From assembly GCF_902497995.1 (NCBI RefSeq), contig NZ_CABVII010000039.1, positions 1 to 43,615 of the forward strand: a stretch of DNA of 43,615 bases, given 5' to 3'. Shown here piece by piece: positions 1 to 10,763 of the stretch; within the stretch, counting starts at the first letter, position 1; every line of letters begins with the position of its first letter. Origin of the DNA: Pseudomonas fluorescens (lineage in GTDB: Bacteria; Pseudomonadota; Gammaproteobacteria; Pseudomonadales; Pseudomonadaceae). The notes under the pieces were generated by a model. The model saw only the letters and a program-made list of their open reading frames with translations, was not told the DNA's origin and made no database searches. A program made the position numbers and the translations under genes.

Positions 1-104
1 GAGCATTGGAACCACCTGATCCCATCCCGAACTCAGCAGTGAAACGATGCATCGCCGATGGTAGTGTGGGGTTTCCCCATGTGAGAGTAGGTCATCGTCA
101 AGAT
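1..104 (+). rRNA. rrf: 5S ribosomal RNA, 3' part (5' end outside window)
   Basis: The first ~104 bases match the body and 3' end of a gammaproteobacterial 5S rRNA, including the conserved CCGAACTCAG loop and the GAGAGTAGG segment near the 3' end. Roughly the first 18 bases lie upstream of the window. It is directly followed by an intrinsic terminator, so this is the end of an rRNA operon transcribed into the window. The exact mature 3' end (about 101-104) is an estimate. Confidence 0.95.
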
Positions 105-113
105 TAAATTCCG

Positions 114-153
114 AAACCCCTATCTGCGCATGCAGGTAGGGGTTTTGTTTTTG
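114..153 (+). terminator. Rho-independent terminator of the rRNA operon
   Basis: A GC-rich stem (AAACCCCTA against TAGGGGTTT, extended by CTGC/GCAG around a short GCAT loop) is followed by a T-rich run. It sits about 10 bases after the 5S rRNA and ends the rRNA transcript before birA. Confidence 0.9.
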
Positions 154-240
154 TCCGCAGGAAAATCCGACCCCCAGGGTTTCTATGCAACGGCTCGGTG
201 CATGGCTATCATGCGGGCCTCATTGTGAGGCGAGACTTGC

Positions 241-1200
241 ATGCTGACGTTGTTAGAGCTTCTTAAAGATGGTCGGTTTCATTCCGGCCAGGCCCTGGGC
301 ATTGCCTTGGGTATCAGTCGTAGCGCGGTATGGAAGCAGCTTCAGCATTTGGAGGCTGAACTTGGCTTGTCCATTCACAAAGTGCGCGGGCGCGGGTATC
401 AGCTGGCTGCACCCTTGACGCTGCTTGATCCTCTCGGCATCAGAGAGCAGGCCCCTACCTGTGACTGGCCCGTTCTGGTCTTCGACTCAATCGACTCCAC
501 CAACGCCGAAGCCTTGCGCGCCATAGAGCGCGGTCAGGCTGCGCCATTCCTGGTGCTTGCCGAGCGGCAGACTGCCGGGCGAGGGCGGCGCGGGCGAAAA
601 TGGGCCAGCCCTTTTGCGGAAAACATCTATTACAGCCTGGTGTTACGTATTGAGGGTGGAATGCGGCAGCTGGAGGGCTTGAGCCTGGTCGTCGGGCTTG
701 CGGTAATGCAGGCCTTGCGAGAGCTCGGTATTTCGACAGCAGGGCTGAAGTGGCCCAATGATGTTCTGGTAGGGCAAAAAAAAATCGCAGGGATATTGCT
801 CGAGTTGGTGGGGGATCCTGCTGATGTGTGTCACGTGGTCTTGGGTGTCGGGATTAATGTGAACATGCAGATGACCGATGAGGTTGATCAGCAGTGGACG
901 TCCATGCGGCTTGAGTCGGGCAAGGTATTTGATCGCAATCAGCTCGTTGCGGCCTTGGGGGAGAGGCTTCAGGCCTATTTGAGTCGTCATCAGGTCGGCG
1001 GATTTTCAGCTATCCAGGCGGAGTGGGAGCAAAATCATCTGTGGCAGGGGCGCGCTGTGTCGCTGATTGCTGGCGTTAATCAAATAGATGGCGAAGTGCT
1101 GGGTATTGATAGCCAGGGTGCCTTGCGCTTGAAGGTGGATGGTGTGGAAAAAGTCTTTAGTGGCGGTGAGCTCAGTCTGAGGTTGCGTGATGATTCTTGA
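241..1200 (+). CDS. birA: Bifunctional biotin--[acetyl-CoA-carboxylase] ligase / biotin operon repressor BirA
   Basis: 319 aa, close to the 321 aa of E. coli BirA. The enzyme activates biotin with ATP and attaches it to the biotin carboxyl carrier protein in the cytoplasm. The N-terminal ~60 residues form a winged helix-turn-helix (GISRSAVWKQLQHLE), so the repressor function is probably kept. The central catalytic domain shows the biotinyl-AMP loop GRGRRGRKWASP (about 118-129) and the KWPNDVLV motif with the biotin-contacting lysine. A small C-terminal SH3-like domain follows. The ATG at 241 follows a GAGGCGAG ribosome site. The gene overlaps coaX by 11 bases, which suggests translational coupling of two cofactor genes. 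No strong promoter is visible after the rRNA terminator. Confidence 0.96.
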   Translation: MLTLLELLKDGRFHSGQALGIALGISRSAVWKQLQHLEAELGLSIHKVRGRGYQLAAPLTLLDPLGIREQAPTCDWPVLVFDSIDSTNAEALRAIERGQAAPFLVLAERQTAGRGRRGRKWASPFAENIYYSLVLRIEGGMRQLEGLSLVVGLAVMQALRELGISTAGLKWPNDVLVGQKKIAGILLELVGDPADVCHVVLGVGINVNMQMTDEVDQQWTSMRLESGKVFDRNQLVAALGERLQAYLSRHQVGGFSAIQAEWEQNHLWQGRAVSLIAGVNQIDGEVLGIDSQGALRLKVDGVEKVFSGGELSLRLRDDS

Positions 1201-1939
1201 GCTCGACTGTGGAAACAGTTTCATCAAGTGGCGGGTGCTCGAAGCGGATGTGCGCCGGGTGGTGGGTGAAGGCGTCGTTGATTCGGACCTCGCTTTGCTG
1301 GAGAGCTTGAAGGCGCTCCAGGGGCTCGCTCTCAAGTTTTGCCGGTTGGTCAGTGTCAGGACCCCTGAAGAAACCCATGCGTTGATTGCTCTGCTGACGC
1401 AAGCTTTCGGTGTGTCGGTGGTCTGTGCGGCACCGGCTCGCGAAATGTCCGGTGTTCGTAACGGGTATGAGGAATTCGAGCGGCTGGGGCTCGATCGTTG
1501 GCTGGCGATGCTCGGCGGGTTTCACCTGGCGTCGGGTGCCTGCCTGGTGCTCGATTTCGGTACCGCGGTCACTGCCGACTTCATTGCCAGCGACGGGGAG
1601 CATCTCGGTGGATTCATCTGCCCGGGAATGCCGCTGATGCGCAATCAGCTGCGGACCCATACGCGTAGAATCCGTTATGGGGATCTCGCCGCTGAGCGCG
1701 CCCTGGAAAGCCTCGTGCCGGGTCGCACCACCGTCGAGGCGGTGGAGCGAGGATGCTCGCTGATGCTCAGGGGCTTTGTCCTGACCCAGCTGGAGATGGC
1801 GCGCAGCTACTGGGGGGATGATTTTGCTGTGTTCCTCACTGGGGGGGATGCAGACCTGGTTTCCGGGATCGTGCCTGAGGCCAGGGTGGTTCCAGACCTG
1901 GTGTTCGTAGGCTTGGCTATGGCATGTCCCTTGTCCTGA
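1190..1939 (+). CDS. coaX: Type III pantothenate kinase
   Basis: 249 aa. Catalyses the first step of coenzyme A synthesis (pantothenate to 4'-phosphopantothenate). The type III enzyme is the usual pantothenate kinase in Pseudomonas and belongs to the ASKHA fold. The N-terminal phosphate loop MILELDCGNSFIKW, the GLDRW segment and the second nucleotide motif VLDFGTAVTADF are all present. A GTG lies one codon upstream at 1187, but the ATG at 1190 matches the family start. It begins inside the last codons of birA, so the two are almost certainly co-transcribed. The next gene starts 7 bases after its stop. Confidence 0.95.
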   Translation: MILELDCGNSFIKWRVLEADVRRVVGEGVVDSDLALLESLKALQGLALKFCRLVSVRTPEETHALIALLTQAFGVSVVCAAPAREMSGVRNGYEEFERLGLDRWLAMLGGFHLASGACLVLDFGTAVTADFIASDGEHLGGFICPGMPLMRNQLRTHTRRIRYGDLAAERALESLVPGRTTVEAVERGCSLMLRGFVLTQLEMARSYWGDDFAVFLTGGDADLVSGIVPEARVVPDLVFVGLAMACPLS

Positions 1940-1946
1940 GGTTTTT

Positions 1947-2387
1947 ATGCGTTGGTTGTTCCTGTTGCTGCTCGTTCTCAATGTGTTTTATTACATCTGG
2001 CATCAACAAGAGGCGCCTCTGCGTGCGAAAGATGTAACGCCGTTGAGCTTGTATCGAGGTTCGCAGCAGGATATCCGCCTGTTGAGTGAGGCGACTGACA
2101 CGGCGCGAGATAAAGAAAAATCGCCCCGGGCGGATGATGGTTGCCTTTATCTGGGCGGTTTTGCGCGTCAGGAAGCCGCTCAGGCGGTCGAGCGGCGATT
2201 GAGTGGCATGGAAATCAAATTCCAGTCATTGCCGAAGGATTACGCCGAATCTGCTGGTTACTGGGTGCGTGTGGCGCCCGAAAGCCGGGGTTGGCTGGAT
2301 GATTCGCAGCTGAAAAACCTTTCCAGAGAATTCAATGAGTTAAAACATAAAATAATGCCCTGCGAGGGGGTTGCACCTGCTCAATAG
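1947..2387 (+). CDS. Membrane-anchored SPOR-domain protein
   Basis: 146 aa. An N-terminal hydrophobic segment (residues 2-18, WLFLLLLVLNVFYYIW) acts as a signal anchor. A variable linker of about 40 residues follows, then a C-terminal domain (about 63-120: CLYLGGFARQEAAQAVERRLSG ... YWVRVAPE) with the pattern of SPOR domains, which bind denuded septal peptidoglycan in the periplasm. A small protein of this kind follows coaX in other pseudomonads. Its exact role is unknown; involvement in cell envelope or division is inferred from the domain alone. The stop codon lies inside tRNA promoter P1. Confidence 0.8.
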   Translation: MRWLFLLLLVLNVFYYIWHQQEAPLRAKDVTPLSLYRGSQQDIRLLSEATDTARDKEKSPRADDGCLYLGGFARQEAAQAVERRLSGMEIKFQSLPKDYAESAGYWVRVAPESRGWLDDSQLKNLSREFNELKHKIMPCEGVAPAQ

Positions 2388-2399
2388 TTTGCATAGAAT
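2371..2399 (+). promoter_or_regulatory. Sigma-70 promoter P1 of the tRNA-Tyr-Gly-Thr cluster
   Basis: -35 TTGCAC (2371-2376), 17-base spacer, -10 TAGAAT (2394-2399), then a GC-rich start region GGCGCCCGC. The -35 box lies within the last codons of the SPOR gene and the spacer covers its stop. It is the first of two tandem promoters; transcription would start near 2406. Confidence 0.7.
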
Positions 2400-2488
2400 G
2401 GCGCCCGCTCCACAGTGAAGACCTTTAGCGGTTAACGGTGTGAAGCGAGGTCAACGCAGCTAACCTCAGGTTTTTAATGAGAAAATGC

Positions 2489-2516
2489 TTGACAGAAGGC
2501 CGGCGTAGTATAGAAT
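2489..2516 (+). promoter_or_regulatory. Sigma-70 promoter P2 of the tRNA-Tyr-Gly-Thr cluster
   Basis: A perfect -35 TTGACA (2489-2494), 16-base spacer and -10 TAGAAT (2511-2516). An A/T-rich stretch upstream (from about 2470) could serve as an UP element. A GC-rich start region (GCCGGCTCGC) follows. The expected start near 2523 gives a leader of only ~7 bases before tRNA-Tyr. Confidence 0.8.
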
Positions 2517-2529
2517 GCCGGCTCGCTTA

Positions 2530-2614
<85 letters not shown>

Positions 2615-2638
2615 TTTTTAGCGAGAGCTGCAAGCCTC

Positions 2639-2712
<74 letters not shown>

Positions 2713-2738
2713 AGTTTGCAGGTTTTGCAAAGTGTTAC

Positions 2739-2814
2739 GCTCTTGTAGCTCAGTTGGTAGAGCACACCCTTGGTAAGGGTGAGGTCAGCGGTTCAAATCC
2801 GCTCAAGAGCTCCA
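2739..2814 (+). tRNA. tRNA-Thr (anticodon GGT)
   Basis: 76 nt. The acceptor stem GCTCTTG pairs with CAAGAGC. Anticodon GGT is at 2772-2774, GGTTCAAATCC forms the T-arm and the CCA end is encoded. A terminator-like hairpin follows within 10 bases, instead of the tufB gene that follows in many relatives. Confidence 0.97.
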
Positions 2815-2818
2815 TATA

Positions 2819-2853
2819 ACAAGGCAGATATGAAAATATCTGCCTTTGTTTTA
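2819..2853 (+). terminator. Rho-independent terminator after tRNA-Thr
   Basis: AAGGCAGATAT (2821-2831) pairs with ATATCTGCCTT (2836-2846) around a GAAA loop, followed by TGTTTT. It would end the Tyr-Gly-Thr transcript before tRNA-Trp. Confidence 0.75.
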
Positions 2854-2934
2854 ATGGCCTGGTTGTGTTTCGTTGTGCTTGAGGGTGATTTGAGCCCCGG
2901 TGCTGGTGGAGTGCAAAGGTCATTGAGTAAATTG

Positions 2935-2963
2935 TTGTAAAGTCTTTTTCGGGCCGGCATAAT
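2935..2963 (+). promoter_or_regulatory. Promoter for tRNA-Trp-secE-nusG
   Basis: -35 TTGTAA (2935-2940), 17-base spacer, -10 CATAAT (2958-2963). A short inverted repeat GGCCG/CGGCC (2952-2956, 2967-2971) brackets the -10 box; it could be an operator or simply GC-rich flanking DNA. The start would be near 2970, 14 bases before tRNA-Trp. Confidence 0.6.
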
Positions 2964-2983
2964 GGTCGGCCTGATTTTGTTTT

Positions 2984-3059
2984 AGGTCAGTAGCTCAATT
3001 GGCAGAGCGACGGTCTCCAAAACCGTAGGTTGGGGGTTCGATTCCCTCCTGACCTGCCA
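2984..3059 (+). tRNA. tRNA-Trp (anticodon CCA)
   Basis: 76 nt. The acceptor stem AGGTCAG pairs with CTGACCT. Anticodon CCA is at 3017-3019, the T-arm is GGGTTCGATTCCC and the CCA end is encoded. It sits 45 bases before secE, the usual arrangement in gammaproteobacteria, and is probably co-transcribed with it. Confidence 0.97.
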
Positions 3060-3104
3060 GATTCACCTGGTGTGTCTGGCTTTCTTTTCACAGGATCTTC
3101 ATAG

Positions 3105-3473
3105 ATGACTCCTAAAGCTGAAGCTCAAGGCTCTCGCTTCGATCTGCTCAAGTGGCTTGCAGTAGCTGCTTTGGTGGTTGTTGGCGTTGTTGGCAATCAG
3201 TATTACTCTGCTTCGCCGATCCTGTACCGTGTGCTTGCTTTGCTTGTCATTGCTGCTGTAGCTGCCTTTGTAGGCCTGCAGACAGCCAAGGGCAAGTCTT
3301 TCTTTGTACTGGTAAAGGAAGCTCGCACCGAGATTCGTAAAGTCGTATGGCCAACTCGCCAAGAAACCACACAGACCACGTTGATTGTCGTGGCTGTTGT
3401 CCTGGTTATGGCGTTGCTGTTGTGGGGGCTTGATTCCCTGCTCGGCTGGCTTGTTTCCTTGATTGTCGGCTAA
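3105..3473 (+). CDS. secE: Preprotein translocase subunit SecE
   Basis: 122 aa, similar to E. coli SecE (127 aa). Clamps SecY in the inner-membrane SecYEG channel. Three hydrophobic segments are visible (about 15-33, 40-58 and 92-120), the three-helix form seen in enterics. The conserved amphipathic stretch EIRKVVWPTRQE (about 76-87) precedes the essential last helix. The ATG at 3105 has only a weak upstream GGA. Followed 9 bases later by nusG, the classical secE-nusG pair. Confidence 0.96.
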   Translation: MTPKAEAQGSRFDLLKWLAVAALVVVGVVGNQYYSASPILYRVLALLVIAAVAAFVGLQTAKGKSFFVLVKEARTEIRKVVWPTRQETTQTTLIVVAVVLVMALLLWGLDSLLGWLVSLIVG

Positions 3474-3482
3474 GGGTGTCCC

Positions 3483-4016
3483 GTGGCTAAGCGTTGGTAC
3501 GTTGTGCATGCTTACTCCGGTTACGAGAAGCATGTCATGCGCTCGTTGGTAGAGCGCGTAAAGCTGGCTGGCATGGAAGATGGCTTCGGCGAAATTCTGG
3601 TTCCCACTGAAGAAGTGGTTGAAATGCGTAATGGCCAGAAACGCAAAAGCGAGCGCAAATTCTTCCCAGGTTACGTGCTGGTCCAGATGGACATGAACGA
3701 GGGTACTTGGCACTTGGTCAAGGATACGCCTCGGGTGATGGGTTTCATCGGCGGTACTGCTGATAAGCCTGCGCCAATCACAGATAAAGAGGCAGAAGCG
3801 ATTCTGCGTCGTGTTGCTGATGGTAGCGACAAGCCGAAGCCGAAGACGTTGTTCGAGCCGGGTGAGTCGGTGCGTGTCAACGACGGACCGTTTGCCGATT
3901 TTACCGGCACGGTTGAAGAAGTTAACTACGAAAAGAGCCGGATCCAAGTGGCAGTGCTTATTTTCGGACGCTCTACTCCGGTAGAGCTGGAATTCAGCCA
4001 GGTCGAAAAGGTCTAG
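3483..4016 (+). CDS. nusG: Transcription termination/antitermination factor NusG
   Basis: 177 aa, starting with GTG at 3483. The N-terminal NGN domain (WYVVHAYSGYEKHV..., about 4-115) binds the RNA polymerase clamp. The C-terminal KOW domain (about 126-177, PGESVRVNDGPFADFTG...) contacts Rho or ribosomal protein S10. It links transcription with translation, which fits its place directly upstream of the ribosomal and polymerase genes. A strong terminator follows 16 bases after the stop. Confidence 0.97.
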   Translation: MAKRWYVVHAYSGYEKHVMRSLVERVKLAGMEDGFGEILVPTEEVVEMRNGQKRKSERKFFPGYVLVQMDMNEGTWHLVKDTPRVMGFIGGTADKPAPITDKEAEAILRRVADGSDKPKPKTLFEPGESVRVNDGPFADFTGTVEEVNYEKSRIQVAVLIFGRSTPVELEFSQVEKV

Positions 4017-4031
4017 CTGAGCAAGCATCCC

Positions 4032-4063
4032 AACCCCGCAGCCTCAGGCTGTGGGGTTTTGTC
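4032..4063 (+). terminator. Rho-independent terminator after nusG
   Basis: A 12-bp stem, AACCCCGCAGCC (4032-4043) against GGCTGTGGGGTT (4047-4058) with one G-T pair, and a TCA loop. It is followed by TTGTC. Some read-through into rplK is possible. Confidence 0.8.
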
Positions 4064-4133
4064 GTCACTGGGATAAACGCGCAAGTAACCGGGGAGCCTT
4101 TCGAGGCGTTTGAACCCGTAATTGGAGTGCCTC

Positions 4134-4565
4134 ATGGCCAAGAAGATTACCGCTTACATCAAGCTGCAAGTGAAGGCCGCTCAGGCTAACCCAAGCCCAC
4201 CTGTTGGTCCTGCTCTGGGTCAGCACGGCGTGAACATCATGGAATTCTGCAAGGCTTTCAACGCCCGTACTCAGGGTATTGAGCCAGGCCTGCCGACTCC
4301 AGTGATCATCACTGTCTACAGCGACCGTAGCTTCACGTTCGAAACCAAATCCACCCCTGCTTCGGTTCTGCTGAAGAAGGCGGCTGGTCTGACTAGCGGT
4401 TCCGCTCGTCCGAACACCGTTAAGGTTGGCACCGTGACCCGTGCTCAGCTGGAAGAAATCGCGAAAACCAAAAACGCGGATCTGACTGCAGCTGATATGG
4501 ATGCAGCCGTGCGTACTATCGCCGGTTCTGCTCGTAGCATGGGCCTTAACGTGGAGGGTGTGTAA
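4134..4565 (+). CDS. rplK: 50S ribosomal protein L11
   Basis: 143 aa. Forms the GTPase-associated centre with 23S rRNA and is needed for RelA activation. The N-terminal domain is unmistakable (MAKKITAYIKLQVKAAQA, then NPSPPVGPALGQHGVN with the conserved prolines). The ATG at 4134 is chosen because it has a GGAG site 7 bases upstream and matches the family; the frame stays open to 4122. The stop overlaps the rplA start by one base (TAATG). In E. coli L1 represses this bicistron by binding the leader; the equivalent leader here is 4064-4133. Confidence 0.97.
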   Translation: MAKKITAYIKLQVKAAQANPSPPVGPALGQHGVNIMEFCKAFNARTQGIEPGLPTPVIITVYSDRSFTFETKSTPASVLLKKAAGLTSGSARPNTVKVGTVTRAQLEEIAKTKNADLTAADMDAAVRTIAGSARSMGLNVEGV

Positions 4566-5260
4566 TGGCTAAGCTGACCAAGCGTCAAAAGGCTATCGCC
4601 GGCAAAATCGAAGCAGGCAAGTCCTACAACTTTGTAGACGCTGCCGCCCTGCTGGCTGAGCTGTCGACTGTCAAGTTCAGCGAGTCGTTCGACGTTGCTG
4701 TAAACCTGGGTGTTGACCCGCGTAAATCCGACCAGGTCGTTCGTAGCGCTACTGTGCTGCCACACGGCACTGGCAAGACCGTTCGCGTTGCCGTGTTCAC
4801 CCAGGGTCCAGCTGCCGAGGCCGCTCTGGCTGCCGGCGCTGACCGTGTAGGCATGGACGACCTGGCTGCCGAAATGAAAGGCGGCGACCTGAACTATGAC
4901 GTAGTGATCGCATCCCCGGATGCCATGCGCGTTGTAGGCCAGTTGGGTCAAATCCTCGGTCCACGCGGCCTGATGCCTAACCCTAAAGTCGGCACCGTAA
5001 CCCCAGACGTAGCTACCGCGGTTAAAAACGCCAAGGCTGGTCAGGTTCGTTATCGCACCGACAAAAACGGCATCATCCACACCTCCGTTGGCAAAGTCGG
5101 CTTCGATGCCGTCAAGCTGAAGGAAAACGTTGAAGCCCTGATCGCTGATCTGAAGCGTATCAAGCCGGCTTCCTCGAAAGGTATTTACGTCAAGCGCGTT
5201 ACCCTGAGCACCACCATGGGTCCAGGCCTGGTCATCGACCAAGGCTCGCTCGACGCGTAA
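4565..5260 (+). CDS. rplA: 50S ribosomal protein L1
   Basis: 231 aa, the usual length. Binds 23S rRNA to form the mobile L1 stalk that helps release deacylated tRNA from the E site. Family blocks such as GTGKTVRVAVFTQG, GPRGLMPNPKVGTVTPDV and KNGIIHTSVGK are present. It overlaps rplK by one base, so translation is coupled. In E. coli L1 is the autogenous repressor of the rplK-rplA message. A 198-base leader separates it from rplJ. Confidence 0.97.
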   Translation: MAKLTKRQKAIAGKIEAGKSYNFVDAAALLAELSTVKFSESFDVAVNLGVDPRKSDQVVRSATVLPHGTGKTVRVAVFTQGPAAEAALAAGADRVGMDDLAAEMKGGDLNYDVVIASPDAMRVVGQLGQILGPRGLMPNPKVGTVTPDVATAVKNAKAGQVRYRTDKNGIIHTSVGKVGFDAVKLKENVEALIADLKRIKPASSKGIYVKRVTLSTTMGPGLVIDQGSLDA

Positions 5261-5458
5261 GACACAGATTGGCGCAAGCGATTGCGCCAATTGAAAGATT
5301 GGGGTCCCTGCCTGGCGGGGGCTATCCAAGACCGTAGGCGACGCAAGTCTTAAACCTCAAGCCTACGCAGATGGTGCTCCCGGTTCCTTACCGAATCAGA
5401 CACCAAAACGACATCCGGCTTCGGTTGGATGAAACGGTAACAAGCAGGAGTTTTTCCC
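5261..5458 (+). promoter_or_regulatory. rplA-rplJ intergenic leader (candidate L10 autoregulatory leader)
   Basis: 198 non-coding bases. It opens with a perfect 10-bp stem (ATTGGCGCAA at 5268-5277 against TTGCGCCAAT at 5282-5291) capped by a GCGA tetraloop with no T-run, so it is not a terminator. More stems follow, for example CCGTAGGCG with CGCCTACGG-like partners around 5333-5370. In E. coli the L10(L12)4 complex binds the rplJ leader and represses translation; the same function is inferred here from position and length. Confidence 0.55.
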
Positions 5459-5959
5459 GTGGCAATTAAACTTGAAGACAAGAAGGCCATCGTCGCTGAA
5501 GTCAACAAGGCTGCCCAAGTTGCTCTGTCCGCTGTCGTGGCTGATGCCCGTGGCGTAACAGTAGGCGCTATGACCGGACTCCGTAAAGAGGCTCGTGAAG
5601 CTGGCGTTTACGTACGTGTTGTACGTAACACCCTGCTCAAGCGCGCCGTTGCTGGCACTCAATATGACGTGCTCAACGACGTGTTCACCGGCCCGACCTT
5701 GATTGCATTCTCCAAAGATCATCCGGGCGCTGCTGCCCGTATTTTCAAAGAGTTCGCAAAAGGTCAGGACAAGTTCGAGATCAAGGCAGCTGCGTTCGAG
5801 GGCAAGTTCCTCGCAGCTAACCAGATCGACGTACTGGCAAGCCTGCCGACCCGTGACGAAGCAATTTCTCAGCTGATGAGCGTGATTCAAGGCGCAACCA
5901 GCAAATTGGCTCGTACTCTGGCGGCTCTTCGCGACCAGAAAGAGGCCGTTGCAGCCTAA
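5459..5959 (+). CDS. rplJ: 50S ribosomal protein L10
   Basis: 166 aa, starting with GTG at 5459 with GCAGGAG 8 bases upstream. L10 anchors the L7/L12 dimers to the L11 region of 23S rRNA, forming the stalk that recruits translation GTPases. Typical segments are AIKLEDKKAIVAEV at the N terminus, the RVVRNTLLKRA block and an alanine-rich C-terminal helix that binds L7/L12. It precedes rplL by 80 bases. L10 with L12 is the known repressor of this operon in E. coli. Confidence 0.97.
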   Translation: MAIKLEDKKAIVAEVNKAAQVALSAVVADARGVTVGAMTGLRKEAREAGVYVRVVRNTLLKRAVAGTQYDVLNDVFTGPTLIAFSKDHPGAAARIFKEFAKGQDKFEIKAAAFEGKFLAANQIDVLASLPTRDEAISQLMSVIQGATSKLARTLAALRDQKEAVAA

Positions 5960-6039
5960 GGCTGAGCGACTCCTTTCAGCGTTTTTTGTTTATTTCGATG
6001 GCCGCGTAGGCTGTCACCCCAATACAGGAATTTATAGTC

Positions 6040-6405
6040 ATGTCTCTGACTAACGACCAAATCATCGAAGCAATCGGCGAAAAATCCGTTCTGGAAATCG
6101 TTGAGCTGATCAAGGCCATGGAAGAGAAGTTCGGCGTTTCCGCTGCCGCTGCTTCCGCCGGTCCAGCCGCTGTTGCTGCCGTTGTTGAAGAACAAACTGA
6201 ATTCAACGTCATGCTGCTGGAAGCTGGCGAGAAGAAAGTTAACGTGATCAAGGCTGTACGTGAGCTGACCGGTCTGGGCCTGAAAGAAGCCAAGGCAGTA
6301 GTTGACGGCGCTCCTGGCATGGTTCTGGAAGCTGTTTCGAAAGACGCAGCTGACAAAGCCAAAGCCACTCTGGAAGAAGCAGGCGCTAAAGTCGAGCTGA
6401 AGTAA
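6040..6405 (+). CDS. rplL: 50S ribosomal protein L7/L12
   Basis: 121 aa. Multi-copy stalk protein that stimulates GTP hydrolysis by EF-G, EF-Tu and IF2. Three parts are visible: the N-terminal dimerisation domain (about 1-32), a flexible Ala/Val/Pro hinge (about 33-50) and a C-terminal domain with the factor-binding helix VIKAVRELTGLGLKEAK. Followed by 220 bases with an attenuator before rpoB, which fits the need for far more L12 than polymerase subunits. Confidence 0.97.
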   Translation: MSLTNDQIIEAIGEKSVLEIVELIKAMEEKFGVSAAAASAGPAAVAAVVEEQTEFNVMLLEAGEKKVNVIKAVRELTGLGLKEAKAVVDGAPGMVLEAVSKDAADKAKATLEEAGAKVELK

Positions 6406-6451
6406 GCATCGACTTTGCGTCTCCAGCCCGAGCGTTAAGCGAAAGGCTGAT

Positions 6452-6480
6452 GGCTGGTGGCTCTTGCCACCGGCCTTTTT
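6452..6480 (+). terminator. Attenuator (partial terminator) between rplL and rpoB
   Basis: A 10-bp stem, GGCTGGTGGC (6452-6461) against GCCACCGGCC (6466-6475) with one G-T pair, and a TCTT loop. Five T residues follow. In E. coli an attenuator in the same place lowers rpoBC expression relative to the ribosomal genes. More stems downstream (GCAAACC/GGTTTGC at about 6543-6560, CTCCC/GGGAG at about 6576-6588) could be RNase III or leader structures. Confidence 0.8.
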
Positions 6481-6625
6481 CCGTTATTGGCAGCCGACTG
6501 GGTCGGGGCTGATAACGAGCTGTAACCACCCGATGCGGTGGCGCAAACCATGGGGTTTGCACGATTTTCTGGCTGCTCCCGTCGGGAGGGGCCAAACAAG
6601 CAGGTGACCAAGCTGGGGAACGCTG

Positions 6626-10699
<4,074 letters not shown>

Positions 10700-10763
10700 C
10701 ACGTGACGCGAATCGAGAGCGGGGCAGGATTGCTCGCTCTCTGCTCCGCCAGGAGGAAAGGCC

